NCBI GenBank assembly: GCA_016302655.1 | Contig: JAEDNF010000108.1 | Location: forward strand, 1 to 5,974 | DNA length: 5,974 bases | Reading direction: 5' to 3' | DNA from: Oscillospiraceae bacterium | GTDB lineage: Bacteria; Bacillota; Clostridia; Oscillospirales; Ruminococcaceae | Shown: in pieces, positions 1 to 5,974 of the stretch | Position numbering within the stretch: position 1 is the first letter of the stretch | Layout of the letters: each line of letters starts with the position of its first letter | Program-made: the position numbers and the translations under genes | The notes under the pieces: generated by a model | Told to the model about the DNA's origin: nothing | Databases searched by the model: none | Seen by the model: the letters and a program-made list of their open reading frames with translations, nothing else

Positions 1-82
1 GTTTTTGATAAAACGAAACATTTATCCCCGACCGTTCACCGAGCCTACGCAAATCACCATCGTTTTTAAAGGTCGGAATTGT
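1..82. other. non-coding flank after metH, no gene assigned
   Basis: No convincing gene is visible. On the plus strand, frame 2 is open from the left edge to a TGA at 112-114, and frame 1 is open to a TAA at 67-69; either could be the tail of a convergent gene that starts outside the window, but no family is recognisable. On the minus strand only a 12-codon ATG ORF (60 down to 22) exists, without a ribosome binding site. Small inverted repeats are present: GTTTT/AAAAC at 1-5 and 10-14, and CCGACC/GGTCGG at 28-33 and 71-76. See the finding on this region for a possible dispersed repeat. Confidence 0.4.
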
Positions 83-104
83 CAGCGGCGACTCGCCGCC
101 GCTG
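83..104 (-). terminator. GC-rich hairpin directly after metH, possible terminator
   Basis: Inverted repeat CAGCGGCG (83-90) and CGCCGCTG (97-104), an 8-bp perfect and almost all-GC stem with a 6-base loop, immediately downstream of the metH TAA. A nested alternative palindrome, GGCGACTCGCC, spans 87-97. On the minus strand the stem is followed by ACAATTCCGACC, not by a U-run; the nearest T-rich bases are only TTT about 12 bases later. It may therefore be a weak or factor-assisted terminator, an mRNA 3'-end stabiliser, or part of an intergenic repeat. The stem is symmetric and could also serve a convergent gene from the left. Confidence 0.4.
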
Positions 105-2477
105 TTAGCCGATGACTTGTTTTGCTATATCGACTGTTTCTTTTGCGTCCTTTGCGTAGAAGTCTGCGCCTATCTTTTCGGCATATTCGGGGGTAAGCAC
201 CGCACCGCCGACAACTACCTTGCAGTCAAGGTTGTTTTCACGGATAAGCTTTATCGTTTCTTCCATCGACTTTAAGGTGGTGGTCATAAGTGCACTCAGT
301 CCGACGAGCTTTACATTGTGCTTTCTCGCCGCATCGACTACCGCCTGATATTCCACATCCTTGCCAAGATCAATTACGGTGTAGCCGTAGTTTTCAAGCA
401 GTACCTTTACTATATTCTTTCCGATATCGTGGACATCGCCCTTTACCGTAGCAAGCACTATCTTTCCCTTGCTCACCGTCTCGGAATTGTTCTTCGCAAG
501 ATGCGCCTTGATAACATCAAAACAGCTCTGCGCAACGCCTGCCGACAGTATCAGCTGAGGGAGGAATATCTTGCCCGTTTCAAACAGTGTGCCCGTCTTG
601 TCAAGCGCCGGGATAAGCCTTTCATTGATTATGCTCATCGGATCGTTGTCAATAAGCAGCTGTTCGGTCAGCTTTGCCGCCTCTGCCTTAAGACCGTTGT
701 CTATGGCATATTCAAGCGTGACATCCGATGCCGCCGGCTTTACTGCGGCGGCAGGTGTATCACTGCCGTAAGCGGCAATGTACTCTGCGGAGTTTATATC
801 AATCGCCTTAAGCAGATTGAACGCTCTTACCGTGCCTGTCATAGCGGCAACATTGGGATTGATTATCGGCAGGTCAAGACCGTTTTCAAGCGCCATCGCA
901 AGGAAAATGTGATTGAGCAGTTCACGGTTCGGCAGACCGAAAGATATATTCGATACTCCGAGCACCGTCTTTACGCCGAATCTTTCCTTGACTTCACGGA
1001 CAGCTTTAAGCGTCTCGTTTACGGCAAGCTGTTCTGCCGAAGCGGTAAGCGTAAGACAGTCAATCAAAATATCCTCTTTGGGTATGCCGTACTGCTCACA
1101 GCGCTTAATAATCCTTTCGGCAATAGCTACACGCTGCTCTGCCTTCGGCGGTATTCCGTTCTTATCAAGAGTAAGTCCGACTACTGCGGCGCCGTACTTC
1201 TTTACAAGGGGAAGAACGCTCTCAAGGCTCTCTTCCTCGCCGTTTACCGAGTTTACTATCGGCTTGCCGTTATATACACGAAGCGCCGCTTCAAGAACTT
1301 CGGGTATCGTGGAGTCTATCTGAAGCGGTACTCCCGTAACGCCCTGAATGCTCTTGACCGCCTTTATCATCATAGCTTTTTCGTCAATATCGGGCAGTCC
1401 TACATTGACATCGAGTATGTCTGCGCCTGCGTTTACCTGTTCTATCGCCTGACCTAAGATATAATCGATATCATCGTTAATAAGCGCCTGCTTGAACAGC
1501 TTCTTGCCGGTGGGGTTTATGCGCTCGCCGATTATGCGGGGGCGGTCTACCGCAACGGTTTTTGTTCCGCTGCAAAGCGTGCATACTCTGTCGGCTTTTC
1601 TGTGATTATATTTCCTGCCCTTTACCTTGTCTGCGGTACGGCGGATAAACTCGGGTGTAGTGCCGCAGCAACCGCCTATTATTGCGGCGCCGAGCTCGGC
1701 TATTTTAACGGCATATACGCTGAACTCTTCTGCGTCAATGGAATATCCGCCCGTAGCAGGGTCGGGCAGTCCTGCGTTAGGCATAACGATAACGGGGATA
1801 TTTGACTTTTCGCAAAGCTCCGTTATTGTGGGCATAAGCTCCTTGGGGCCAAGCGAGCAGTTTACGCCGACTGCCGAAACGCCCAGTCCCTCGCACAGCA
1901 GTATCTCCGACAGTACGGGACAGCCTGTAAAGGTGCGTCCGTTTTCTTCAAAAGTCATACTGCATATTATAGGCAGGGAGCAGTTCTCCTTTGCCGCAAG
2001 AATTGCGGCTTTAAGCTCGTACAGGTCGGTCATCGTTTCAAACAGCACAAGGTCTGCGCCTGCGTTACTGCCTGCTATGACCTGCTCCTTGAAATATTCA
2101 TACGCCTGCTCAAATTTAAGGCTTCCCGTAGGTTCAAGAAGCTGTCCTATAGGACCTATATCAAGCGCACAGAAGACAGGCTTACCGCTTTCTTCTATCG
2201 CTTCTTTGCAGTTTTTTATCCCTGCCGTAATTACTTCATCAACGCTCTTGCCGCTGTGGCTGAGCTTATATGCATTTGCGCCGAATGTGTTTGCCGAAAT
2301 TATATCTGCGCCTGCGTCTATATAGCTGCGGTGTATCTCTTTGAGCAAAGCTTTGTCGGTAAGGTTCAGCAGTTCGGGAGTTTCTCCCGTCTTAAGTCCC
2401 TTTGCCTGAAGCTGTGTGCCCATAGCACCGTCGAAAATGAGCAGACCTCTTTCGGCGAGCAATTCTTTAATTTCCAC
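105..2477 (-). CDS. metH: cobalamin-dependent methionine synthase, without the C-terminal reactivation domain
   Basis: This cytosolic enzyme (790 aa) transfers a methyl group from 5-methyl-THF to homocysteine through methylcobalamin, giving methionine and THF. The homocysteine-binding barrel (about 1-290) has the zinc ligands C207 (in GVNCSLGP) and C270-C271 (in GGCCGTTPE). The pterin-binding barrel (about 312-565) shows IGERINPTGKK (316-326), DVNVGLPD (356-363), QIDST (386-390) and SNISFGLPNR (509-518). A helical cap (about 588-668) contains FETGKIFLPQ (632-641). The cobalamin Rossmann domain (about 670-790) has DVHDIG at 681-686, where H683 should be the lower axial cobalt ligand, plus S728 in GLSAL and GG at 757-758. 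The protein stops right after this domain, whereas E. coli MetH (1227 aa) continues into the reactivation module; here that module is the upstream gene. The short form is normal for Clostridia and Thermotoga, not a truncation. The start is GTG, set by a GGAGG site five bases upstream; no other in-frame start lies close by. It is the last gene seen in the operon. Confidence 0.97.
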   Translation of the reverse strand: MEIKELLAERGLLIFDGAMGTQLQAKGLKTGETPELLNLTDKALLKEIHRSYIDAGADIISANTFGANAYKLSHSGKSVDEVITAGIKNCKEAIEESGKPVFCALDIGPIGQLLEPTGSLKFEQAYEYFKEQVIAGSNAGADLVLFETMTDLYELKAAILAAKENCSLPIICSMTFEENGRTFTGCPVLSEILLCEGLGVSAVGVNCSLGPKELMPTITELCEKSNIPVIVMPNAGLPDPATGGYSIDAEEFSVYAVKIAELGAAIIGGCCGTTPEFIRRTADKVKGRKYNHRKADRVCTLCSGTKTVAVDRPRIIGERINPTGKKLFKQALINDDIDYILGQAIEQVNAGADILDVNVGLPDIDEKAMMIKAVKSIQGVTGVPLQIDSTIPEVLEAALRVYNGKPIVNSVNGEEESLESVLPLVKKYGAAVVGLTLDKNGIPPKAEQRVAIAERIIKRCEQYGIPKEDILIDCLTLTASAEQLAVNETLKAVREVKERFGVKTVLGVSNISFGLPNRELLNHIFLAMALENGLDLPIINPNVAAMTGTVRAFNLLKAIDINSAEYIAAYGSDTPAAAVKPAASDVTLEYAIDNGLKAEAAKLTEQLLIDNDPMSIINERLIPALDKTGTLFETGKIFLPQLILSAGVAQSCFDVIKAHLAKNNSETVSKGKIVLATVKGDVHDIGKNIVKVLLENYGYTVIDLGKDVEYQAVVDAARKHNVKLVGLSALMTTTLKSMEETIKLIRENNLDCKVVVGGAVLTPEYAEKIGADFYAKDAKETVDIAKQVIG

Positions 2478-3138
2478 AGTGTCCTCCGCTTTTTCTGAAT
2501 TTACATTTATCTTTCATATTACAGCTTTCACAGCCTCTGCTTTTGCGCTCCACTTCGCCGTCGGAAAGCCCTATGAAAGCCGTTACCGACTTTGTCGGCA
2601 CCATCATATTGCTGTCCATTACCGTAAGACCTATCCTCTTTTGTGCATTGAGGATCGACAGCAGGCTGTACTGGATATCAAGCGGCAAGTCGCCGTAGCC
2701 GGGCGAAAATCTCCACGTACGGCTGTTGCACTTTACTTTTTCAAAAATCTCCGATTCCGCCTTGTTGCAAACCTGCTCAACAGCGGCGCTTGCAAGGCTG
2801 TCTGTTGTTACTGCGCTTGCCATATCCGTCACCTGAAGCTGTCTTAACAGCACATCAACGCCTTGTCCTAAAGTAGCGCACATAAGCACTATGCGGCTGC
2901 AGTTTTTAAGATGCTCTGCGGCGTCGTTGCCTCTCAGTATAATATCGCTGTCGGCTATCCTGACTCCCTCGGGTTCAAAGGTTATCGGAAAAACTTCGTA
3001 AAGATACTTCGGTGCGGCGGCGCTTATCAGCCGTTTTTCGCACTCGCAAAGCAGCGATATTATGCGCTCGTCGTCAATTTTCTCCTTACAGCCGAGATAG
3101 CGCAGAGCCTCTTTTTTATCTATAGCGTCAAGCGTCAT
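2467..3138 (-). CDS. stand-alone methionine synthase activation (reactivation) domain protein
   Basis: This 223-aa protein resembles the C-terminal AdoMet-binding reactivation domain of cobalamin-dependent methionine synthase (Met_synt_B12 family). In E. coli MetH that domain (about 330 residues) supports reductive methylation of oxidised cob(II)alamin using S-adenosylmethionine and an electron donor such as flavodoxin. The clearest evidence is RFSPGYGD at 143-150, matching the AdoMet-binding RxxxGY motif (Arg1134 and Tyr1139 in E. coli). The following LPLDIQ helix region, the GLTVMDSNMMVPTKSVTAFIGLS strand pair at about 170-192 (read here in two parts, GLTVMDSNMM and VPTKSVTAFIGLS) and the location next to metH also fit. 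Thermotoga maritima has a comparable separate protein. The protein is cysteine-rich (11 Cys), with a terminal cluster C203-x2-C206-x5-C212-x8-C221 absent from the E. coli domain; a metal or Fe-S site is possible but unproven. The start overlaps metF by ATGA, and the last 11 bases overlap metH. It should act in trans on MetH. Confidence 0.9.
   Translation of the reverse strand: MTLDAIDKKEALRYLGCKEKIDDERIISLLCECEKRLISAAAPKYLYEVFPITFEPEGVRIADSDIILRGNDAAEHLKNCSRIVLMCATLGQGVDVLLRQLQVTDMASAVTTDSLASAAVEQVCNKAESEIFEKVKCNSRTWRFSPGYGDLPLDIQYSLLSILNAQKRIGLTVMDSNMMVPTKSVTAFIGLSDGEVERKSRGCESCNMKDKCKFRKSGGHCGN
2483..2487 (-). promoter_or_regulatory. ribosome binding site of metH, inside the preceding gene
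   Basis: GGAGG on the minus strand, five bases before the GTG start of metH. It lies wholly within the final codons of the activation-protein gene, where it encodes part of the Ser-Gly-Gly of the tail. It decides the GTG start and points to translational coupling. Confidence 0.85.
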
Positions 3139-3995
3139 AACAGATCCTTAATGCCGTTATATATACGGGTTGCGACTGCGGGATTGTTCATCGCATAAAG
3201 GTGTATGCCCTCTACATCGTTTGAAATAAGGTCAACTATCTGGTCGATGGCATAAGCTATACCTGCACTGCGAAGCGCCTCAGGGTCGTTCTCGTACTTC
3301 TGCATCATTTTTACAAACTTTGAGGGCAGGCTTGATCCGCACATCGTCACCATGCGCTCTATCTGCTTTTTGTTGGTGACGGGCATTATTCCTGCGGAAA
3401 TGGGAACGGTTATTCCTGCGGCTCTTGCACGCTTCTCAAAATCGTAAAAGCAAGAATTGTCGAAGAACAGCTGTGACACGAGGTGAGAAGCGCCCGAGTC
3501 GGTTTTTATCTTCAGATTCTTTATATCTTCTTCGGGCGAAACTGCGTCAACATGGGTTTCGGGATAGCACGCTCCGGCAATGTCAAAACCGCCCTTTGAG
3601 GCAATATACGCCGTAAGGTCGCTTGCGTGAGGGAAGTCGTTCTTCGGCTCTTCGTCGGGCTTTGTATCGCCTCTCAGGGCGAGGATATTCTCAATTCCGT
3701 TGTCCGCAAAATCACTCAGCATAAAGTCAACATCGTCACGGGTGCTGTTTATGCAGGTGAGGTGAGCCATAGGCTCAATGCCGTATTCCTTCTTGATATG
3801 CGAAGCTATCTCGCAGGTGGAACGGTTGGCACGGTTTCCGCCTGCACCGTAGGTAACGCTTATATATGCAGGCTCTATAGCCGCAAGTCCCTCTATCGCC
3901 TTGTATACCGTTTCTATAGGGAATGTCTTGTTAGGCGGAAAGACTTCAAGCGAAAAAACGGTCTTTCCCCCGGTGTATAGATCTTTTAATTTCAT
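3135..3995 (-). CDS. metF: 5,10-methylenetetrahydrofolate reductase (MTHFR)
   Basis: This soluble flavoenzyme (286 aa) reduces 5,10-methylene-THF to 5-methyl-THF, the methyl donor for MetH. It is a single-domain FAD-bound TIM barrel of the usual bacterial MetF length. Visible family blocks are FSLEVFPP at 14-21, with E17 matching the catalytic Glu28 of E. coli MetF. Others are SVTYGAGG (46-53), HLTC (78-81), LRGD (107-110; the Asp matches E. coli Asp120 near the FAD), CYPETH (143-148), QLFFD (175-179) and a C-terminal GIHLYAMN (263-270). No fused regulatory domain is present, unlike the eukaryotic enzyme. The start is ATG with a purine-rich AAGGAAAG upstream. The stop TGA shares the sequence ATGA with the start of the next gene, so the two are probably translationally coupled. 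The electron donor (NADH or another) cannot be told from sequence; no MetV or RnfC2-type partner gene is present here. Confidence 0.96.
   Translation of the reverse strand: MKLKDLYTGGKTVFSLEVFPPNKTFPIETVYKAIEGLAAIEPAYISVTYGAGGNRANRSTCEIASHIKKEYGIEPMAHLTCINSTRDDVDFMLSDFADNGIENILALRGDTKPDEEPKNDFPHASDLTAYIASKGGFDIAGACYPETHVDAVSPEEDIKNLKIKTDSGASHLVSQLFFDNSCFYDFEKRARAAGITVPISAGIMPVTNKKQIERMVTMCGSSLPSKFVKMMQKYENDPEALRSAGIAYAIDQIVDLISNDVEGIHLYAMNNPAVATRIYNGIKDLL
3145..3149 (-). promoter_or_regulatory. ribosome binding site of the activation-protein gene
   Basis: AAGGA on the minus strand, 6 bases before the ATG and inside the last codons of metF. With the ATGA stop/start overlap it indicates that ribosomes finishing metF can re-initiate here. 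Confidence 0.7.
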
Positions 3996-4003
3996 CAGGG
4001 ATT

Positions 4004-4011
4004 CTTTCCTT
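4004..4011 (-). promoter_or_regulatory. ribosome binding site of metF
   Basis: AAGGAAAG on the minus strand, within the 28-base metG-metF gap. Eight bases separate the end of this stretch from the ATG, or 11 if only AAGGA pairs. The spacing is a little long, so initiation may be weaker than at metG. No terminator hairpin is seen in the gap, consistent with readthrough from metG. Confidence 0.65.
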
Positions 4012-4023
4012 ATAATATGTTTC

Positions 4024-5952
4024 TTATCTTACCGTACTGCCGTTGGGAGTATCTTTGTCAAGGAATACTACCTGCACCTTGTCTCCTGCGTCGCAGGCAA
4101 GGAGCATACCGTTGCTCTCTTCTCCGCAGAGCTTTGCGGGAGAAAGATTTGCAACAAAGATTATCTTCTTGCCGATAAGCTCCTCGGGAGTGTAGTATTC
4201 CGCAATGCCCGATACTATCTGTCTGCCGCCTCTTGCGTCGTCAACCTGTATCTTAAGCAGTTTTTTGGATTTCTTTATCTTTTCGCAGGCGGTGATTTCG
4301 CCGGTTCTGAGCTTCACCTTTGCAAAGTCGTCTATCGTAATTATTCCTGCTTTGTCAAGGTCTTCGTCCTCTTTTATTGTAACTGCAGGCTTCATCATTT
4401 CTTCAAGCGCAGTTATCTCCGTCTTGATGTCTATTCTCGGGAAGAGTACTTCGCCTTTCTTAACCGTAACTTCTGCCGCAAGAACGCCGAATGTGCCGAG
4501 CGTATCGTATGCGGTATTTTCGGCAGCTGCACCTATCTGCTCCCAAACTTTCGGCATTGTGCAAGGCATAAAGGGGAAAAGCAGAGAAGAGCATATTCTC
4601 ACCGTTTCGAGCAGGTTGTACAGTACCGAAGCAAGACGGGGCTTGTTTGCTTCATCCTTTGCAAGAACCCACGGAGCAGTTTCGTCAATGTACTTGTTCG
4701 CACGGGATATCACCTTGAATATCTCCTCAAGCGCCTTTGAAAGCTGAGCCTGCTCTATAAGCGGAGTTACCGTTTCACAAAGCGACTGCGCCATACCGAT
4801 AAGCTGCTCGTCAAGTGCGTCTGCCGCCCTGTCGGAAGGCAGTGTGCCGCCGAAGTACTTGTCAACCATCGCAACCGTTCTTGAAACAAGGTTGCCCAGA
4901 TCGTTTGCAAGGTCGGCGTTTATTCTTGTCAGCATAAGCTCGTTTGTGAAGTTGCAGTCGCTGCCGTAGGGCATATCACGCAGTATCTGATAGCGCACAG
5001 CGTCAACGCCGTAACGCTGGGACAGTACAAACGGATCGACTACATTTCCCTTTGACTTGCTCATCTTGTCGCCGTTGAAGTTTATCCAGCCGTGACCGTA
5101 AAGGTGCTTGGGCAGCGGCAGGTCGAGCATCATAAGGATTATCGGCCATACTATAGAATGGAAACGCACGATTTCTTTAGCGGTCATGTGCATATCCGCA
5201 GGCCAGTACTTGTCAAAGTCATCATACTTGCCGTTTGCGTAGCCCAGAGCGCTGATATAGTTTGAAAGGGCGTCTACCCATACATATACAACGTGTCCCT
5301 CGTCAAAGTCAACCGGTACACCCCAGGTAAAGCTGGTTCTTGATACGCAAAGGTCTTCAAGACCGGGCTTTATGAAGTTGTTTACCATCTCATTAACACG
5401 GCTTTTAGGCTGGAGGTAGTCTGTTTCGGTGAGGAACTTTTCTACCTTGTCGGCAAAGTCCGAAAGGCGAAGGAAGTACGCTTCTTCATTCGCTTCGATA
5501 ACCTCTCTGCCGCAGTCGGGACACTTGCCGTCTACAAGCTGGCTCTCCGTCCAGAAGCTCTCGCACGGAGTGCAGTATTTTCCCTTGTATGTTCCTTTAT
5601 AAATGTATCCCTTGTCGTACAGCTCACGGAATATCTTCTGCACCGTCTCTACATGATAATCATCGGTAGTTCTTATAAAGCGGTCATAGCTTATGCCCAT
5701 AACCTCCCACAGACGCTTGAAGTTTGCAACTATCTCATCAACATACTCTTTGGGAGTAATGCCTTTTTCCTTTGCTTTAAGCTCGATTTTCTGTCCGTGC
5801 TCGTCGGTGCCGGTAAGGAACATTACATCATAGCCCTGCATTCTCTTGAATCTTGCAATAGTGTCGCAGGCTACCGTAGTATAACAGTGTCCTATGTGAG
5901 GATTTCCCGAAGGGTAATATATCGGGGTAGTTATATAGTATCTTTTGTCCAT
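4024..5952 (-). CDS. metG: methionyl-tRNA synthetase (MetRS) with C-terminal tRNA-binding domain
   Basis: This cytoplasmic class I aminoacyl-tRNA synthetase (642 aa) uses ATP to attach methionine to elongator and initiator tRNA-Met. The Rossmann catalytic core carries the HIGH signature as HIGH at residues 19-22, the TGTDEHGQK block at 47-55, WVDALSNYI at 225-233 and KMSKS at 296-300. The connective insert has one zinc knuckle with C127, C130, C144 and C147. The helical anticodon-binding domain covers roughly 330-500. From about 540 to the end there is an EMAPII/Trbp111-like OB-fold that binds tRNA and dimerises the enzyme in bacteria. Length and domain order are normal for the long bacterial form. 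The ATG is chosen because an AAGGAG site lies 9 bases upstream and the protein starts just before the conserved YYITTPIYYP segment. It is the first gene visible in the operon and lies 28 bases before metF, which suggests co-expression of methionine supply and use. Its promoter and any leader lie outside the window. Confidence 0.97.
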   Translation of the reverse strand: MDKRYYITTPIYYPSGNPHIGHCYTTVACDTIARFKRMQGYDVMFLTGTDEHGQKIELKAKEKGITPKEYVDEIVANFKRLWEVMGISYDRFIRTTDDYHVETVQKIFRELYDKGYIYKGTYKGKYCTPCESFWTESQLVDGKCPDCGREVIEANEEAYFLRLSDFADKVEKFLTETDYLQPKSRVNEMVNNFIKPGLEDLCVSRTSFTWGVPVDFDEGHVVYVWVDALSNYISALGYANGKYDDFDKYWPADMHMTAKEIVRFHSIVWPIILMMLDLPLPKHLYGHGWINFNGDKMSKSKGNVVDPFVLSQRYGVDAVRYQILRDMPYGSDCNFTNELMLTRINADLANDLGNLVSRTVAMVDKYFGGTLPSDRAADALDEQLIGMAQSLCETVTPLIEQAQLSKALEEIFKVISRANKYIDETAPWVLAKDEANKPRLASVLYNLLETVRICSSLLFPFMPCTMPKVWEQIGAAAENTAYDTLGTFGVLAAEVTVKKGEVLFPRIDIKTEITALEEMMKPAVTIKEDEDLDKAGIITIDDFAKVKLRTGEITACEKIKKSKKLLKIQVDDARGGRQIVSGIAEYYTPEELIGKKIIFVANLSPAKLCGEESNGMLLACDAGDKVQVVFLDKDTPNGSTVR

Positions 5953-5961
5953 TTTATTATT

Positions 5962-5967
5962 CTCCTT
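5962..5967 (-). promoter_or_regulatory. ribosome binding site of metG
   Basis: AAGGAG on the minus strand, 9 bases before the metG ATG. It is a near-perfect Shine-Dalgarno sequence and supports that start. Only seven further bases lie upstream before the window ends, so no promoter can be assessed. Confidence 0.85.
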
Positions 5968-5974
5968 GATTGAT

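Noticed and set aside
318..1457. 379-codon open frame on the plus strand, antisense to metH
   Set aside because: It lies wholly inside a confident metH, is very rich in Arg, Cys and Tyr with no recognisable domain, and looks like a by-product of metH codon bias.
1627..2325. 232-codon plus-strand open frame opposite the MetH homocysteine-binding domain
   Set aside because: Low-complexity Ser/Ala/Ile/Pro-rich translation typical of an antisense shadow, with no family motif; the minus strand carries clear catalytic motifs.
105..2477. MetH appearing truncated compared with the 1227-residue E. coli enzyme
   Set aside because: The missing C-terminal module is encoded by the adjacent gene, and short MetH of this size is usual in Clostridia and Thermotoga; all four remaining domains are intact.
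3386..3421. Twelve-base exact direct repeat (TTATTCCTGCGG) at 3386-3397 and 3410-3421
   Set aside because: Both copies encode Ala-Gly-Ile in frame in MetF, eight codons apart within a conserved barrel segment; coincidence of residues and codon choice explains it.
4056..4061. Perfect TTGACA (-35 box) on the minus strand near the end of metG, a possible internal metF promoter
   Set aside because: No acceptable -10 box occurs 16-19 bases downstream (the sequence there is AGTACG/TACGGT); the TATTAT in the gap is about 38 bases away. It is explained by the codons of the MetG tail.
3901..4740. 279-codon plus-strand open frame spanning the metF-metG junction
   Set aside because: Antisense to two certain genes; its Cys/Phe/Tyr/Arg-rich sequence has no domain and it crosses the junction without any matching gene structure.

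Overview
The window holds one tightly packed run of four genes, all read from the minus strand, that together make methionine and load it onto tRNA. In transcription order (right to left) they are: methionyl-tRNA synthetase (metG, 5952-4024), 5,10-methylenetetrahydrofolate reductase (metF, 3995-3135), a stand-alone methionine synthase reactivation-domain protein (3138-2467), and a cobalamin-dependent methionine synthase lacking its own reactivation domain (metH, 2477-105). The window opens only 22 bases upstream of metG, so no operon promoter or leader is visible. It closes with about 104 non-coding bases after metH that contain a strong GC-rich hairpin.

The organism is most likely an anaerobic Firmicute of the class Clostridia, plausibly Ruminococcaceae/Oscillospiraceae. 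This is inferred from four things: a split MetH of about 790 residues plus a separate activation protein (also seen in Thermotoga), strong AAGGAG/GGAGG ribosome binding sites, moderate GC content judged by eye, and the protein sequence style. No species can be named from the window alone.

The genes form a logical unit. MetF makes 5-methyltetrahydrofolate. MetH moves that methyl group through cobalamin to homocysteine, giving methionine. The small protein should bind S-adenosylmethionine and re-methylate cob(II)alamin when MetH is oxidised. MetG then charges tRNA-Met. Gene junctions are 28 bases (metG/metF), a 4-base ATGA overlap (metF/activation gene) and an 11-base overlap (activation gene/metH). 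The last three genes are therefore very probably translationally coupled.

No mobile element, CRISPR array, RNA gene or phage signal was seen. The families are known ones. The points worth a second look are the inclusion of metG in the operon, the cysteine-rich tail of the activation protein (which also encodes the metH ribosome binding site), and the odd non-coding sequence at 1-104.
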